From contig CM032228.1 in the NCBI GenBank assembly GCA_019009955.1, forward strand, positions 224,651,001-224,715,000: a stretch of DNA of 64,000 nt, written 5' to 3'. This DNA is from Riptortus pedestris (lineage: Eukaryota > Arthropoda > Insecta > Hemiptera > Alydidae). Position 1 is the first letter of the stretch, and the number at the start of each line of letters is the position of its first letter. The position numbers were made by a program, and so were the translations under genes. This document shows positions 39,775 to 51,867 of this stretch, piece after piece. The notes under the pieces were generated by a model. That model worked only from the letters and a program-made list of their open reading frames with translations. It made no database searches and had not been told where the DNA came from.

Positions 39775-42700
39775 ACCTATGTGCATGTGTGTGTAATGAA
39801 GCATCAACAGATACTTTTCATACCTGGCAAGTGTCTTTATTTCTTGTATAAGTGCAGAGGTTCATATTCTCAAAAGGTGGATCATTTCTCCAGGCTCTTA
39901 CACATTGAGCGAAAGGTATTACATCGAGCTCTACTTCTAGGAGATCTTTGGACGCCACGCCTTTGTGTGTAGTGAGTCCCCAACCTAGAATAACAAAAAT
40001 TGAGTAACTCGACATTGTATCGGACGACAAGAACTATACTGTTGTAAACGAATGTTACCCATTGCGTTGACTTTTTGCCCGGCAAGGGACAGTTTGCCAC
40101 TCGGCAGGCAGACTGGGCCTACTACCTGGTTGAAGGCCATCTGTGACTCAGTTACCAGAATTGAAAGGTCGTATATAACTTTGTCGTCATCGTATTTCTC
40201 GTGATTGATATATTTCGCGATGCCGTAGACCTGCCCGGAATCTGAAAAAAATGTAGCATATAGATCAAGAATATATAAACGCACCATAGAATATTCACAC
40301 AAGAGGAGGAATTCTAAATCAGATTTTATTCAATGTAGCAAGAAGCGTTGACAGAACTAATGAAGAATCTACCAACAAATCGTCAATATCCAGAAAAATA
40401 TTAAATTTAGACCAATTCTTACAATATTGTGCAATTGGGATCATCAAATAATTAAATAATCCTCATCTGTGGGCTTCGACCTCGCTCGCAGGATTTAGAC
40501 GAAATCCTTAACTTGCAACCCTAAAGACTGCCTCTTTCAAAATGGTTGAAATCATAGTTGCCATAAGTTAACCTTTTCAGGCCCCCAACCAATCCCTCAA
40601 CTGCACTTCTGTCAAAGGCGTGGACACATTTAACATTACTGCCATCTAGAAGGAAGAAGATGAATTGCAATGACATCAAGGACTGTAAAATAGATACTAT
40701 CAAGCCTAAAGTACACAAATTCTGTCATCCCATCCTTCCTTCTTGGCAAATGCCAAATTACCAGTTTGATTTTCATTTCAATTGTCCCAAAAAGATTACT
40801 CATGACATTAAGAATTTTTGATAATCTGCATATCCTCTTTGTCGGAGTCTATCCTGGCGTTCGCCATAACATCAGTGACCTGCAGCAGCCCCTCCCAACT
40901 ATATCCTTTTCCTTCCCCAACATTGGAACAACCTCAAGATCCATATGGTTGCGAAAACAAATCAACCAAATACCTAGCCCCCTCATGGGACTCTACAGAA
41001 CTCGAATCCTATCACCTGACCCTTGGCAGCCATTGCTAATCTAAGATGTTTGTCCAGAGCCACCAAATTGAGACTTGTCCTCCAAAATCACAAATATACG
41101 ATAGAGTACAACAATCACCTGTTGCGGAGCTCATCACTAAGGAAGGTAAATTGTCTTGGCCGCTGTGCCTAGTCTAGTAGCTTCCACTCAACTCCTAAGC
41201 CTACCTGATTCATCTCCTTACTTCCAGCTTCCTTTTCCAACATTTCTCATCTCAATGAAAGAACTCCAATACTACCCAAAACAATCTTCGGCAACATGTC
41301 ACCGCGGTAACATTTATAGCACGAAGGCGCTTGATTGTGCTGACAGAGATATTCCTGGTGGTGTTATCTCCATTCCAAAATTTTCTAGGACAATTTAAAA
41401 CTCCACTATTTACGGTTGAAGTGTCCTTTCCTAATTTTGGGCCCTGGCGATGCCTGGAAAATCATAGTTGACTGAATAACGATGACATTTTAATAGGAGG
41501 GCTTCAATTGGTGCAATTACACTTCTCGTCCGGGCGTATTGTTTTTCCGCAAGGGCCAGGTAACTGTGGGGGACTTATAGAATAGACATTTTAGTTGTCA
41601 AGAATAAATTAAAATGGGTTCCTCTCCACTGTTTGACACACGGAGAATAATTCAAATCATAATCATGGTTGGCATTTATTGTAATTACCATCTCTATTGT
41701 ACATATTTCCCGTCAAAAACCAATCCAAGCACACATTGTCAAGCGTAATTATGTATAGACAACATTATACAGAAAATATTAAATGTGAGTATAAAGTAAT
41801 TCCAATAATGCCAACATTTCACAGAAAATGAATTAACACAATTAACTGTGTTAGCCTCCCGTCAACTTCCACTCTCACTTGAGGGTCATCATATTATCAT
41901 CATATTGTTTTACTTTAATTTTCTATTCAAAACTTATTACCCTTACTCCTTCTTGACCTTAGAACTGTTGATAAATCTTATAATCATGGATAAGTTAACG
42001 TTATTTCACACACCACGCTTTGTTTAGTTCAATAAAATTAAAAAAGTTGTTTAATAAAATTGTTGGCTCCCGCTATATTTCTTAGCGTATATCTCCTTTA
42101 TACTTCGTTATACGACAAAAGTGTTTATAATAATAGTTACTCTTGTGTACAAAATGAACCACTTATGTTATGTGCATGCACCAATTGGAAACGAAATATC
42201 GCTAGAAAAGTAAATATGGTAGTTACGTTATCTTAAATTTTATTCCTCGCAACTTTCTTAATTTATTGTTTCATAAAAACCATATTCTGGCAATTACAAA
42301 CATGACAAAAAAGAATTAGCAAAATTGGTCCAGCCGTTCACGCGTGATGCCGTGACCAAAGGAAATAGGTATTCATTTGATTTATTTTCCTCACAGGTTT
42401 AGGGTAATAATAAGTTTTACCTCAAATACAAGATACTGACTATTAGAAATAAGTTTGACTTACTCTTGAGGTTGTGTGCTCCAACTCGCACTTGTATATC
42501 TGTAGCTATTTTTTTGTAAGTGCAGTGAGCAGCCGTCACAACGTGCCAAGGCGTTACAATAGCTCCACCGCAGAAATGGAAAGAATTGCGCCTTTTTTCC
42601 AACGCAGCTATCAACGGGTACTTATTCTTGGGAGCTTCTTTGCCACCTACAATTCGCCCCTGGAAAAAAAGTTTAATTCATTATACTTCGACATCAAAAG

Positions 42701-42987
42701 AAGAGAAAGAGTTAAAAGAAACGCGTTTGATGTGGGGGTACTTTAAACGAAATAGATTCAACAGGTAAAGCTTTCATACAAATATTCCATGCGAGTTCAA
42801 ATAAAGACGTTTTGTCCCACTTGTATGGCTATGATAGTTGTTAACATACAGGCAGACAACTTTGAGAGAAATACTGTTATTAACTATTACATACCTTGTT
42901 AAGCCATCCGCAATTGCAAGATGTTCCTGCTGACTGTACATAACAAACAGCTGCACACAGTAGTAAGCAACCTAAAATGAACTTCAT
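39302..42987 (-). CDS. Secreted trypsin-like serine protease (S1A), complete, six exons
   Basis: Join 42987-42895, 42659-42464, 40241-40059, 39984-39824, 39682-39526, 39339-39302; all GT-AG, 275 codons, phases agree. The first exon is a signal peptide (MKFILGCLLLCAAVCYVQSA) and a short cysteine-bearing prosegment, CNCGWLNKGR. Cleavage after Arg33 gives the IVGG N-terminus of the active enzyme. The catalytic triad is His76 (TAAHC), Asp121 (IYDLSIL) and Ser214 (GDSGGP). Asp208, six residues before the Ser, predicts trypsin-like cleavage after Arg/Lys. Cys141 in GPVCLP can bond the prosegment, keeping the two chains linked. The prosegment style is seen in insect venom-protease-like and salivary/gut enzymes; the tissue role cannot be told. 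No clip domain is present. Confidence 0.95.
39526..39682 (-). CDS. Serine protease exon 5 (catalytic Ser)
   Basis: Acceptor GCATTTCCAG, then GDSGGPLIW, VVSYGNVCAGHLPGVYTDVS and FLDWINSKI. The donor is GTGAAT in phase 1. Confidence 0.95.
39739..39770. repeat. (TG)n microsatellite in protease intron 4
   Basis: A TG run on the plus strand inside the 141-bp intron between exons 4 and 5. Confidence 0.95.
39824..39984 (-). CDS. Serine protease exon 4 (GWG to S1-pocket Asp)
   Basis: Acceptor TTATTCTAG, then GWGLTTHKG, ELDVIPFAQCVRAW and CTYTRNKDTCQ. It ends in phase 0 just before GDSGGP. Confidence 0.94.
40059..40241 (-). CDS. Serine protease exon 3 (catalytic Asp)
   Basis: Acceptor TTTTTTCAG, then GQVYGIAKYINHEKYDDD, the catalytic Asp in IYDLSIL, GPVCLPSG and a GTAACA donor. 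Confidence 0.94.
40242..42463. other. Serine protease intron 2: unassigned GC-richer block and Helitron scrap
   Basis: 40450-41600 is less AT-rich and has frames on both strands (for example 40766-41044 plus), but I recognise no protein. It could be an old retroelement. 41980-42215 matches the Helitron module in reverse (GTTGGCTCCCGCTATA, ATACTTCGTTATACGACAAA). 42310-42350 has a CAGCCGTTCACGCG motif common in insect repeats. Confidence 0.45.
42464..42659 (-). CDS. Serine protease exon 2 (activation site and His)
   Basis: Acceptor TTTTTTTCCAG, then GRIVGG, CGGAIVTPWHVVTAAHC and VRVGAHNLK. It ends in phase 1 at a GTAAGT donor. Confidence 0.95.
42895..42987 (-). CDS. Serine protease exon 1 (signal peptide and prosegment)
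   Basis: 31 codons from ATG 42987 to AACAAG/GTATGT. A hydrophobic core LGCLLLCAAV lies before the likely signal cleavage near residues 19-21. Confidence 0.93.
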
Positions 42988-43490
42988 CCTGGAAATAGTC
43001 AAACAAACAGAATTATTTAGTCATATGGAATAGAGCATCTGCGTTGAAACTACCGTAATAGGCTCAGACTTTTTGACTTTGAAGCAACCAACCTATACCT
43101 TATATGAAACAACCTTTTTACATAAAGAGACTTCATAGATGAGTGGTCTCATTTCTTAATTGAGGGAGCGGGGGGGACGTAGCTTTGAAAGAAGAATTTA
43201 AATTAAGGAAAATATGCATGCTATAACTTGTGTTCTAAAGCCTAACATAAATATTTAATATAGCTAATGCACTTATAAAACGCTGTTAGATATTATATTT
43301 GCAAGAATTTGTATTAAATACCTTTCAAAGTGTTAGAAAAAAAGTTATTTCATTATATACTGTTATTTATTTATTGTTTACTGTTTTTATACGGGTTAAA
43401 ACCTGATTCCTATGCCAATAAAGAGTAATACTTTGTTTTACGAAAATAAAAATTAATAATAAGGTATATGAAATAGGTGAAATCATACTA
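42988..43490. other. Upstream region of the serine protease
   Basis: On the minus strand a TATAAGGTATAG motif lies about 125 bases upstream of the start codon and could be a TATA box. No other feature is seen. Confidence 0.3.
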
Positions 43491-43745
43491 ACAAGGGACG
43501 AGAACGGCCTTCCATTTTTTAGTGTGTAGTACCTAATCAAAAACAAATTCTGTTAAAGCGAGAGAACGCACTTCTGAAGCGTTCGTCTAAAAAAAAAAAT
43601 CTGAATGTCTTCAAGTGTTCCTAGGGCACATATTACAGAGGGCTTCGGTGGGTTAGTAAGTTATTACTATTTTTTTTTTTTTAGAATATTTTTACTCGTT
43701 GTTTCTAGAGTGTTTATTTAATATTAATAAATAAAAAAAGTTTTT
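43491..43745 (+). repeat. Repeat family E, copy 1
   Basis: ACAAGGGACGAGAACGGCC, TTTTAGTGTGTAGTACCTAA, AACAAATTCTGTTAAAG and GAGAACGCACTTCTGAAGCG are shared in order with 60107-60440. It ends in a T-run followed by TTTATTTAATATTAATAAAT. Confidence 0.7.
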
Positions 43746-43782
43746 TTTTTTTTAATTATTGGTTTTTAACTCTTAACGTCTA

Positions 43783-43784
<2 letters not shown>

Positions 43785-43844
<60 letters not shown>
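43785..43844. repeat. (TA)n microsatellite
   Basis: TA run leading directly into the Helitron 5' end. Confidence 0.95.
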
Positions 43845-43848
<4 letters not shown>

Positions 43849-45160
43849 GTAACCTCTGTTTGTACATTGATTTTTCTCTCGAAATTTCACGATACTTTTT
43901 CGTTTCAGATTTTATAGACACCATAAATGCATTTTGTTTCTTTCGTGTTTGTTTGTTTGTTTGTTACCTTTTCACGCATAAACGGCTGAACGCAATTTTA
44001 TGAAACTTGGTAACTAACCCAACTTAGACTTTAGGCTATATTAATATTCTCTGAGACGAACAAGAGTGGGGGTTATAAGGGAAGCCTGAAATTAAAAATA
44101 GCGATATTTCATTTCCTATTGATTTTTCGGCAAATATTAACATAACAAAAGTTGTTTATTTTGTTATTTAGAGTATCTTTTGTTATATACACTTTTTCGT
44201 ATACCGAATTATAAACGAGATATACGCTAAAACCTATAGCGGAAGTGAAATAATTTTATTTAGCACAAAAGTCTCAACCGAACTAAATAAAACTCGGTAT
44301 GTGTATTAGCACTAACGCCTTTCTTATAATAAGCCATACCAACATTTCTAGGGACGGGCAGGAGTGGGGGTTGTAAGGGAGGCCTGAATTTAAAAATAAC
44401 AGTATTTCCTTTTCTAAACATTTTTCTGCAAATAGGCATATGACAAAAGTAGTTTATTTTTTGTTTGAAGTAAGTTTAGTCATATTCAATATTGTCTTAT
44501 AACAAAGTATAAACGAGATATACACTATAAACTAAAGCGGGAGCCAACTATTATATTGGGCTCTAACGATTGGAACGAACTTAACAAAACTCGGCATGTC
44601 AATTAGTATAATTCTTCCATGATTATAAGCTATATTAAAATTTTTAGGTTCAAACGGGAGTGGGAGTTATAAGGGAGGCCTGAAATAAAAATTAACGACA
44701 TTTCATTTTCTATTTGTTTTTCGGCAAACGTGCACATAACAAAAGTTGTTTACTTTGTTATTTAGAGTAACTTTTGTTTTTTACATTTTTCGGGAACTAT
44801 GTATGAAGCAAGTAATTTGCGTAGAAATATTGATATGCTCAACAATTCTTTCCAATATGAACTACCAGGTACCTCACCTGGAAAAATTAATTCAAATCTA
44901 TGTTTATATTTTGTCCTTAATAATTCAAATCTATGCACAATGCACAGGAGACGGGAAATATGACAATATGGAGAACAGTGAAGTCTTGCATAAAAAATTA
45001 ATTTCATTATTAACGAATCCACAGCAACGACGGGTATAAACCCTAAACATTGGGACGGGTAAATGCGAAAATATAGTGCAAAGTAAAGCCTTGCCAAAAA
45101 ATATACCATCACCATTCAGCCTCAAATGAATTACCGAGCGAAACCGGGTATCTGAGCTAG
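43835..45160 (+). mobile_element. Non-autonomous Helitron
   Basis: ATAAAATTGTAACCTCTGTT at the 5' end. The end is ACCGAGCGAAACCGGGTATC then CTAG at 45157-45160. Three internal modules. The 3' hairpin is slightly decayed. Confidence 0.82.
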
Positions 45161-45324
45161 TATAGTATATAACAATTACGGATAACAACGGGGATAATAT
45201 TTTCAAAAGGGTTTATTAAGCTTTACCCTTTTATCTGTCATTATTTTATTTTACAATTAATAAATGTTTAAAGTTTTCTAGCTCTAGACATAAAAATATT
45301 CTTTAACGTTTTTATACTTTAGAG

Positions 45325-46345
45325 CAGGGATGAGCAACACGTGGGACGCGGGCCGCTTGCGGCCCTTTCGACATATTTATGCGGCCCACCAAGCATTTCT
45401 AAAATAGAATTTATTTTATCAACTTTCTCCCATCAATAGTTGTATAAAATTAATTATAATTTAATGGTAGTACATACTAAACCCAAACAATTTTTTGTGA
45501 CAAGTTACTTATTTGTCGGCGACTTGTTCAAACATTCAATATGAACGCGCCGCGTCTGTGCTTGTTTGTGTTTGCTTCTGTCTCACAATCAGTCTGGCAA
45601 GCTGTGAAATTGTTTTAACGTTCAAATTGTTAATCCATAATATCATGTGGAAAGCAAATGAAAAAACGGAAGGTTGTGGATGAGCACAGACAGGCATTAC
45701 CAAGAAATGTGGAAATTTGATTATTTTTTCACTTTCCTCAAAGATAAAGCTGTATTCTTTATATGCTCAGAGACTGTGTCGACATTAAAAGAATATAACA
45801 CACAAAGGCAAAACATGAACAACAATATAAAAACTTAACCGGATAACTCCTGGTAGATAAGTTTAATCAAATGGAGAAAAACTTGGGAAAACAACAGATT
45901 ATTTTTAAAAATCAAGCTAATTTATCAAATACAGCAGTTAAGGCTAGTTTTATTGTCAGTCAAATACTGGCAAAAAAAAAAATGAAACCCTTTGCGGATA
46001 GAGAGATGATAAAAGAATGTCTGACTGCTGTTGCAGAAATAGCATTTCCTGATAAAATAAATATTATTTCGAGCATTAGTTTATCAAGATTCACCTTTGC
46101 AAGGAGAATTGAAGTCTTGTCCGAGAACATAGCAACAACGCTTTGAGAACGCATTGCAAAATTCGAATACTGTTCTTTGGCACTTGATGAGAGTTGCGAT
46201 TTCTGTGAAAATTAGGAACAAGAATCTTAAGCTAGAAGTAAAATGGGTTTCTTACCTGGTTACTGACAATCCAGCAATGTGTCCACTCCGAAAGTTAGCT
46301 GCCTTTTATTCAGTTTCCAAACGATTGTTACGTTTATAGACAAAC
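45325..46345 (+). mobile_element. hAT element (ZBED/GTF2IRD2-like), 3' truncated
   Basis: The left end CAGGGATGAGCAACACGTGG, with GCGGGCCGCTTGCGGCCC just inside, is typical of this hAT group. The transposase pseudogene follows. No matching right end or 8-bp duplication was found before 46400, so the 3' part is lost. Confidence 0.65.
45656..46339 (+). pseudogene. hAT transposase pseudogene (GTF2IRD2/ZBED type)
   Basis: KKRKVVDEHRQALPRN begins a decayed BED zinc finger, broken by at least four stops. The longest intact part (45871-46146) reads KASFIVSQILAKKKMKPFAD, then IKECLTAVAEIAFPDKI and SLSRFTFARRIEVLSENI. After a stop it continues FEYCSLALDESCDFCEN, matching the conserved SVALDES motif with its first catalytic Asp. 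The remaining catalytic and dimerisation regions are absent. Confidence 0.8.
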
Positions 46346-47029
46346 AAAATCTGCATCATTTGGCTCATTTTTTTAACTAACTAATACCAACTGTGCTAAC
46401 TCACGTGAGCGAAGTACGTAAATGTTAGTAAGGGTTTATTGGAATAGTTAATTAAATGTTAATGAAGATAGCCACTCGTTTATTTGTTCTTGGAGGCCTA
46501 TAATTACTTCATTAATTCAAGGTTGAATATATCTTTCTGTTATTATTTATTTTTCTCATCAAATGAGAACATATTGTACAACGTTGGCTACCCCTTTTTA
46601 AAACACAAAAATACAAATTTCACTGTTCCACAACAGTCACAATAACAATTTATTCACCTAATAACCTCAATCACAGGTTTTTATTAAAGGGGATTTGTTA
46701 AAAGAGATACTAATTCCTTCAAAGAAAACAACAAGTTTTAAAAAAATAGTCTACCACGGTGGAGACTCATAAACTAAGCAGATATCTCTCTTCCTACCTA
46801 GCTACTGATCTGACACATCATCTATTCTATATTTTTCCTGTAATAAGAACATGAGACATTTTTGTCATCTCAGGAAATGAAACGGTCAGTGGCTCTAGTG
46901 AAAATCGTATTAGTTGGAATGGGGGTTTACATAAGACTGAAAATCGCAAATATCTTCTTTCATATTCGAGTTATGATAACAAATGTATAGAAAAGCTATT
47001 GTAGAAAATTAAATTTACCACAAGGTGAT
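46346..47029 (+). repeat. AT-rich stretch with a family B terminus
   Basis: 46755-46985 contains AAACTAAGCAGATATCTCTC and a GTCTATTC-like tract related to the left portion of family B. The rest has nothing recognised. Confidence 0.45.
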
Positions 47030-47217
47030 GTATCATTTTTCATCTAACTCATATCATAATAATTTTCATCTAACTCATATCATAATAATTTTCATCTAAC
47101 TCATATCATAATAATTTTCATCTAACTCATATCATAATAATTTTCATCTAACTCATATCATAATAATTTTCATCTAACTCATATCATAATAATTTTCATC
47201 TAACTCCTATCATAATA
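47030..47217. repeat. 26-bp tandem repeat, about seven copies
   Basis: The unit TTTTCATCTAACTCATATCA plus TAATAA repeats head to tail with almost no variation. The last copy has one substitution (CTCCTATC). It ends at the right terminus of a family B element. Confidence 0.92.
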
Positions 47218-47236
47218 ACTGAGACATTTCAATTTT

Positions 47237-47363
47237 ATTTTAGCAGATTTCCCTTCAGGGAAATCAGCTATTGAGGTTGTACTCATGACGGAATTTTCGA
47301 CATTTTTCCTCAAATGTCCATCGATCCTACCTAGTAGATGACGAAAATGAGGTCCGTTCAAAA

Positions 47364-47434
<71 letters not shown>

Positions 47435-47984
47435 CCTTCTAGCGGTCGCAATTTTTGTTTGATCCTTACCAAACTTCATATTTAAGCGTTTTATGTAAAA
47501 AGAAAGATCAAGTTCGTTAACGGCTGAAATCGGACCAGTGGGAGGGGGGGGTTTAGAGAGGAGGATTTTCGAAAATTCGAAATACCTCCGTTACTATACG
47601 TCGGATCGAAAAATTGTACAGAATCAATCTTATTGCAAATTAAATTTACTATAAATATTGTTATATACACTTATTCTCTATCTTGAATATTAACCGAGAT
47701 ATTTGCATTTGTATTCTGCGTGTGGCCACCAGTAGGCTATGTTCGGACATTCCGCCGAGAGCTCTGGGGGCCGTTTCCATAACTATTCGTCCCTCGTGAA
47801 TAGGTTTAGAGGTTAGATTAACTGTTTTTTGGGGCTAGAAACTACTGGGTTATTACGCCCTAAATAATGTTTTAGGTTTAGAGGTTTCTTACTACTACAG
47901 TTGTTATTAGGCAGATTTCTCTATTGTAAAACTTCACGTGGGAAATCTGCTTAGTTTACGCAGCGCCTGCGTGACGGACTTTTT
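47237..47984 (-). repeat. Family B element, full length (reverse)
   Basis: TTTTAGCAGATTTCCCTTCA with its paired arm at one end and GCCTGCGTGACGGACTTTTT at the other. (TA)n lies at 47367-47432. The left-half blocks match 812-1563 almost base for base. It is one of the two best reference copies. Confidence 0.82.
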
Positions 47985-48795
47985 AAATTATCCTTTCTCT
48001 ACATTACGGATGAGGGGGAGATCCCCGCCCCATGAAAACATTTGTGGATTATGATAATATTTAATTACAATATTTCGTGAATAAATGTTTCTGTAAAGAG
48101 ATGCGTTGCCTTATTGCTAATGTGAGATGAGTGGGTCATAACAATGTCAGGAAACTGAAAAAAAAAATAACAAATATCCATTTTAATATTAGAATTAGAG
48201 AACGAATTTTAAGAACAACAGTTGTACCAAATAGAATTTGCATTACGATTAGTTAAATAAGATGTTTCCATCGGAATCATTATAACGGAAATATTTTGAA
48301 CCCCACCCCCTCCTTTCACTAAAGCCCACCTCCTCCTGGGCCGATTTCAGTCATTTTTGAATGGATTTCATTTTCGTCATCTCCTAGAAAGGATATTTAA
48401 AAATTATTTTTGAAAATTGTTTGATGAGCACAACTTACAAAGCTAATATCTCATAAGCTGAATCTCCTAAGAGTACAACTCCACAATAGTACTAATATAC
48501 AAGGAGCGGAAATAACGCATTATGACAATACGTACCTTCTGGGAGATGTTCATTTTGTGAGGGAGACGAGAACAAAATGTATATTTTTTTTTTATGTTTT
48601 TAACATTTCTTTACTCAGACGATCAGGTAAATTTCGTAGGTTAAGGCGTTTATATTAGTTGTCAGTAATTGTAGAGCGATGGGTTTGATTCCCAAAACAT
48701 GACCTTTTCACACTGTTTATATAATCGTTCACAGCTAATATGATTATAATTTAGCTTTATTTCATTTATAATTTAACATGCTTCATTAAAGAGTA
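47985..48795. other. No gene; diverged family B sequence
   Basis: 48180-48430 shows decayed family B blocks, for example TTTCATTTTCGTCATCTCCT near 48367. The remainder is AT-rich. Confidence 0.45.
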
Positions 48796-49240
48796 TCATA
48801 TCGAATTAGTACGACAGCAGACTGCCAGGCTAAACTAATTGTTCAACAAACTCAATACACACAAACAAACTAACTATACGAAGACAAGTGAGACATATAC
48901 GCCACCGAATCCTAAACAAATGGCAATCAGAATGGATGGAAGTAAAGAAGCACCTCCCCAGTATCAAAAGTACTATTAAGGAGTGGCCATCGAGCCATAG
49001 GAGTACTAGACGGGAGGAAGTAGTTCTTGCCAGACTTAGGATAGGCCGCACATACCTGACACATAGACACTTAATGACAGACAACCCTATATGGAAATAC
49101 GGCAACAAGCACCTAACTGCAATACATAATCTGACAGACTGCTTCCAACGAAAAAAAACTTCTCATACCCTACGATATGACAGAACTACTAACTGACAGC
49201 AGCCAATGTATTCCACAAATACTAACATATCTAAAACATA
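48796..49240 (+). pseudogene. LINE reverse-transcriptase ORF, 3' terminal remnant
   Basis: The plus frame 48888-49196 reads HRILNKWQSEWMEVKKHLPS, then KSTIKEWPSSHRSTRREEVV and LARLRIGRTYLTHRHLM. This is the C-terminal segment after RNase H in Jockey-type LINEs, where the pattern is EVVLTRLRIGHTxLTH. The usual zinc-knuckle that follows is decayed and upstream domains are missing, so it is a 5'-truncated copy. Confidence 0.75.
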
Positions 49241-49440
49241 TAAACATTTAAAAATCCATACAGAATAAAATAAAATAGGTCAACAGCATACTTAAAAAGA
49301 TTTAAAAGGAATAACTTTTATTTATATTTATTTAGAAAAAGTAAGGATACGAGAAATACTCAGATATTTTAGGAATATTTTCCATACAGCATAAATAAAG
49401 TACATATGGATGTGGGGCATAAACCAAATATATAAATAAA

Positions 49441-50049
49441 AAAGTCCGTCACGCAGGGGCTGCGTAAACTAAGCAGATTTCCCACTTAAAGTTATACAAT
49501 AGAGAAATCTCCATACGAGTGCCGAACAGTTACGGAAACGGCCGAACTAGCTTTCGGCGGGAACGATTAGAAGCGTCCTTGGCTCGACTGTTACACTTAA
49601 TAAAAATGCAAATATTTCGGTTAATATTCAAGATAGAGAATAAATGTATATAATAATAAATATTTATAGTAAATTTAATTTGCAATGAGATTGGTTCTAT
49701 ACAATTTTTCGATCCGACGTATAGTAACGGAGATATTTCGAATCTTCTAAATTCCCCCCCCCCCTCTAAACCCCCTCCTACTGGTCTGATTTCAGCCGTT
49801 AACGAACTTGATTCTTTTTTTTTTTACATAAAACGATTAAATACCGAGTTTGGTGACGATTAAACAAAAATTGCGACTGCTAAAGTGTTAACAGACAAAT
49901 ATATATATGTCTATATATAAAGTTTTGTAACGGGCCTCATTTTCGGCATCTCCTGGGTAGGATCGATGGAAACTTTAAGACATTTTTTGAAAATCGCGTC
50001 ATGAGTACGGCCTCAATAGCTGATTTCCCTTAATGAAAATCTGCTAAAA
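49441..50049 (+). repeat. Family B element, full length
   Basis: AAAGTCCGTCACGCAGGGGC at the left and GATTTCCCTTAATGAAAATC then TGCTAAAA at the right. The microsatellite core is short (about 49899-49920). Confidence 0.8.
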
Positions 50050-51350
50050 TTTTTTTTACTATTTGCCATTCCAAGGGAGATGTAAGATCTCACGTGGAGA
50101 GTCCTCCCGTGTTATCCTAGACAATGAGAGAGGCCCAGGAATGCTCAGAGTGCAACGAGAACATAAGCATTACATGCAGAAAATAATTCTGTAGATTTTC
50201 GAATTGCACCACTTGCGTTCTTTAACACTTGAAACACTGCTATGTCATGGAAATGATTCACTGAAGCCTTGTCTTCTGAAAAGTCAAGTAATTCGTTATG
50301 ACACTTTCTGCCCGATCATTAATGTTTATAAAATGATACATATTAGGTAAAAGCAGCCCGCTTTTGATTTCATTCTAGATTAATATACTTATCTAGTATT
50401 GATAAAAGAAATTCTTTTAATAAACTTTTTTTTTTAATCGTTTAATCTTAATGGTTCCTTTTTTCCGTTGTCTAGTAGTCATTTGAGTGATTAATTCGAA
50501 AATTGCAACATAATAAATCTGTAATGAATCATCAAAATCAATAAATTTATATTAACTTCCTTGCACCAAGTAAACAAAGTGTTGTAATCGAGAAAATTTG
50601 GAGATTTTTAAACGGAATTATCTATTTGATCTTTCTTGAATCCATGTTGACTAGATTCGGGATATCTGTCCGACTTATCTTGCATAACTCAAAATCGACT
50701 AGCTGTAGAATGTTTTAAATTCATATTTGGAATTGCTGTATTGTGTAATAAGCACCTCCACTTTTGACCAAATTTGGCTATGGGAAAGGGGGAGGGGAGG
50801 GTTTAGCGGATGGCGAAAATGAAGTATTTCAAACTTCTTCGTGCTCATTGGAGGTAATAAAGAAACCATTTTTGTTTATGATGAAAATATCTGTAAATTA
50901 TGTTATGCGACATTTTTAGAACCGGTGCATTGATCTGAGATATCTCGTATCACTTTCAAATTAAATAATTTTAAATGAACTCCTACCAAACCCTTCGTTA
51001 ATTTAATGGAATCGGAGTACAATGAAGTTATGTTGTGCCTACATTAGATTTTTATTTAATATTACCAAAATATTCTGAAGAAGGTTGTCTTACAGATATA
51101 AACGTTCAACGTTTACCAAGAACACAATTTTTTGGTTCCTCACAATACTTTATTATAACCGCTTACCACTTTCAGCTATTTACATTGCCATCTTCAGAGC
51201 ATGGAAACTACAATAAATAAGGATTTCGGTAAAAAAGTTTTCATCACAAGTCATGATAAAAACTATTAATAAAACTGCAGCACCTTTAAAAATATGTATA
51301 TTCTTTTAATAAAAATTTATTTAAAATTAAAGTATTTAATTATAATAATA
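50050..51350. other. Non-coding AT-rich stretch
   Basis: No gene. Weak family B resemblance near 50760-50860 (GGGGAGGGTTTAGCGG). Nothing else recognised. Confidence 0.45.
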
Positions 51351-51390
51351 CCAATTAGCCTTAGTTGCAAAAAGTGGACGTTAATAAATA
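51351..51390 (+). repeat. SINE tail fragment
   Basis: CCAATTAGCCTTAGTTGCAA, then AAAGTGGACGTTAATAAATA, the 3' end shared by the SINE copies. Confidence 0.65.
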
Positions 51391-51551
51391 AATTGGAATA
51401 AAATAAATTACACATTCTCATCATACAATTAAAATATATTATAATTTAACGTCAGAGCGTATTTAATATATTTTAATTGCATTGTAAAAATGCTAAGAGT
51501 TATTTATTCCATTTTAAATAAATATTTTAATGTTAAATAAAATATTGTTAT

Positions 51552-51755
51552 GGGGCTCAGATTAGTCATGTGAGTTTAAGCGTTGACCTTAATATCACAT
51601 GGTAACACTCTAGTGGCGAGTTCGATTCCCCCCTGGGCAAAGAAATTTATTTAGTGGCGGAGTTCATTAAGTAAAATCCTTAGTCCCACACGGGCTAGAA
51701 CAGCGTGGTAATCTGTAGATAACCAGTCCCAATTAGCCTTAGTTGCAAAAATTTG
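51552..51755 (+). mobile_element. tRNA-derived SINE, near full length
   Basis: The head GGGGCTCAGATTAGTCATGT resembles a tRNA A box. GAGTTCGATTCCC (51618-51630) is a clear B box. The body is GGGCAAAGAAATTTATTTAG and TAGATAACCAGTCCCAATTA. The tail is AGCCTTAGTTGCAAAAA. Pol III promoter plus unrelated body is the SINE layout. It is not a functional tRNA. Confidence 0.75.
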
Positions 51756-51867
51756 CAAAAAAAAGAATTTAATTTTAAATATTCTTAAAAATATTTAACT
51801 ATTAACGGCTCTGCCGTATTATTAATAGTTTTTATGGATTACTTGTGATGGACATTTTTAACTTTTT

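Noticed and set aside
40766..41398. Plus-strand frames of 80-92 codons in protease intron 2
   Set aside because: No recognisable domain, start context or splice partner. Kept only as an unassigned block.
47030..47217. Regular repeats that could suggest a CRISPR array
   Set aside because: The 26-bp units are directly contiguous with no unique spacers, and the genome is eukaryotic. It is a plain tandem repeat.
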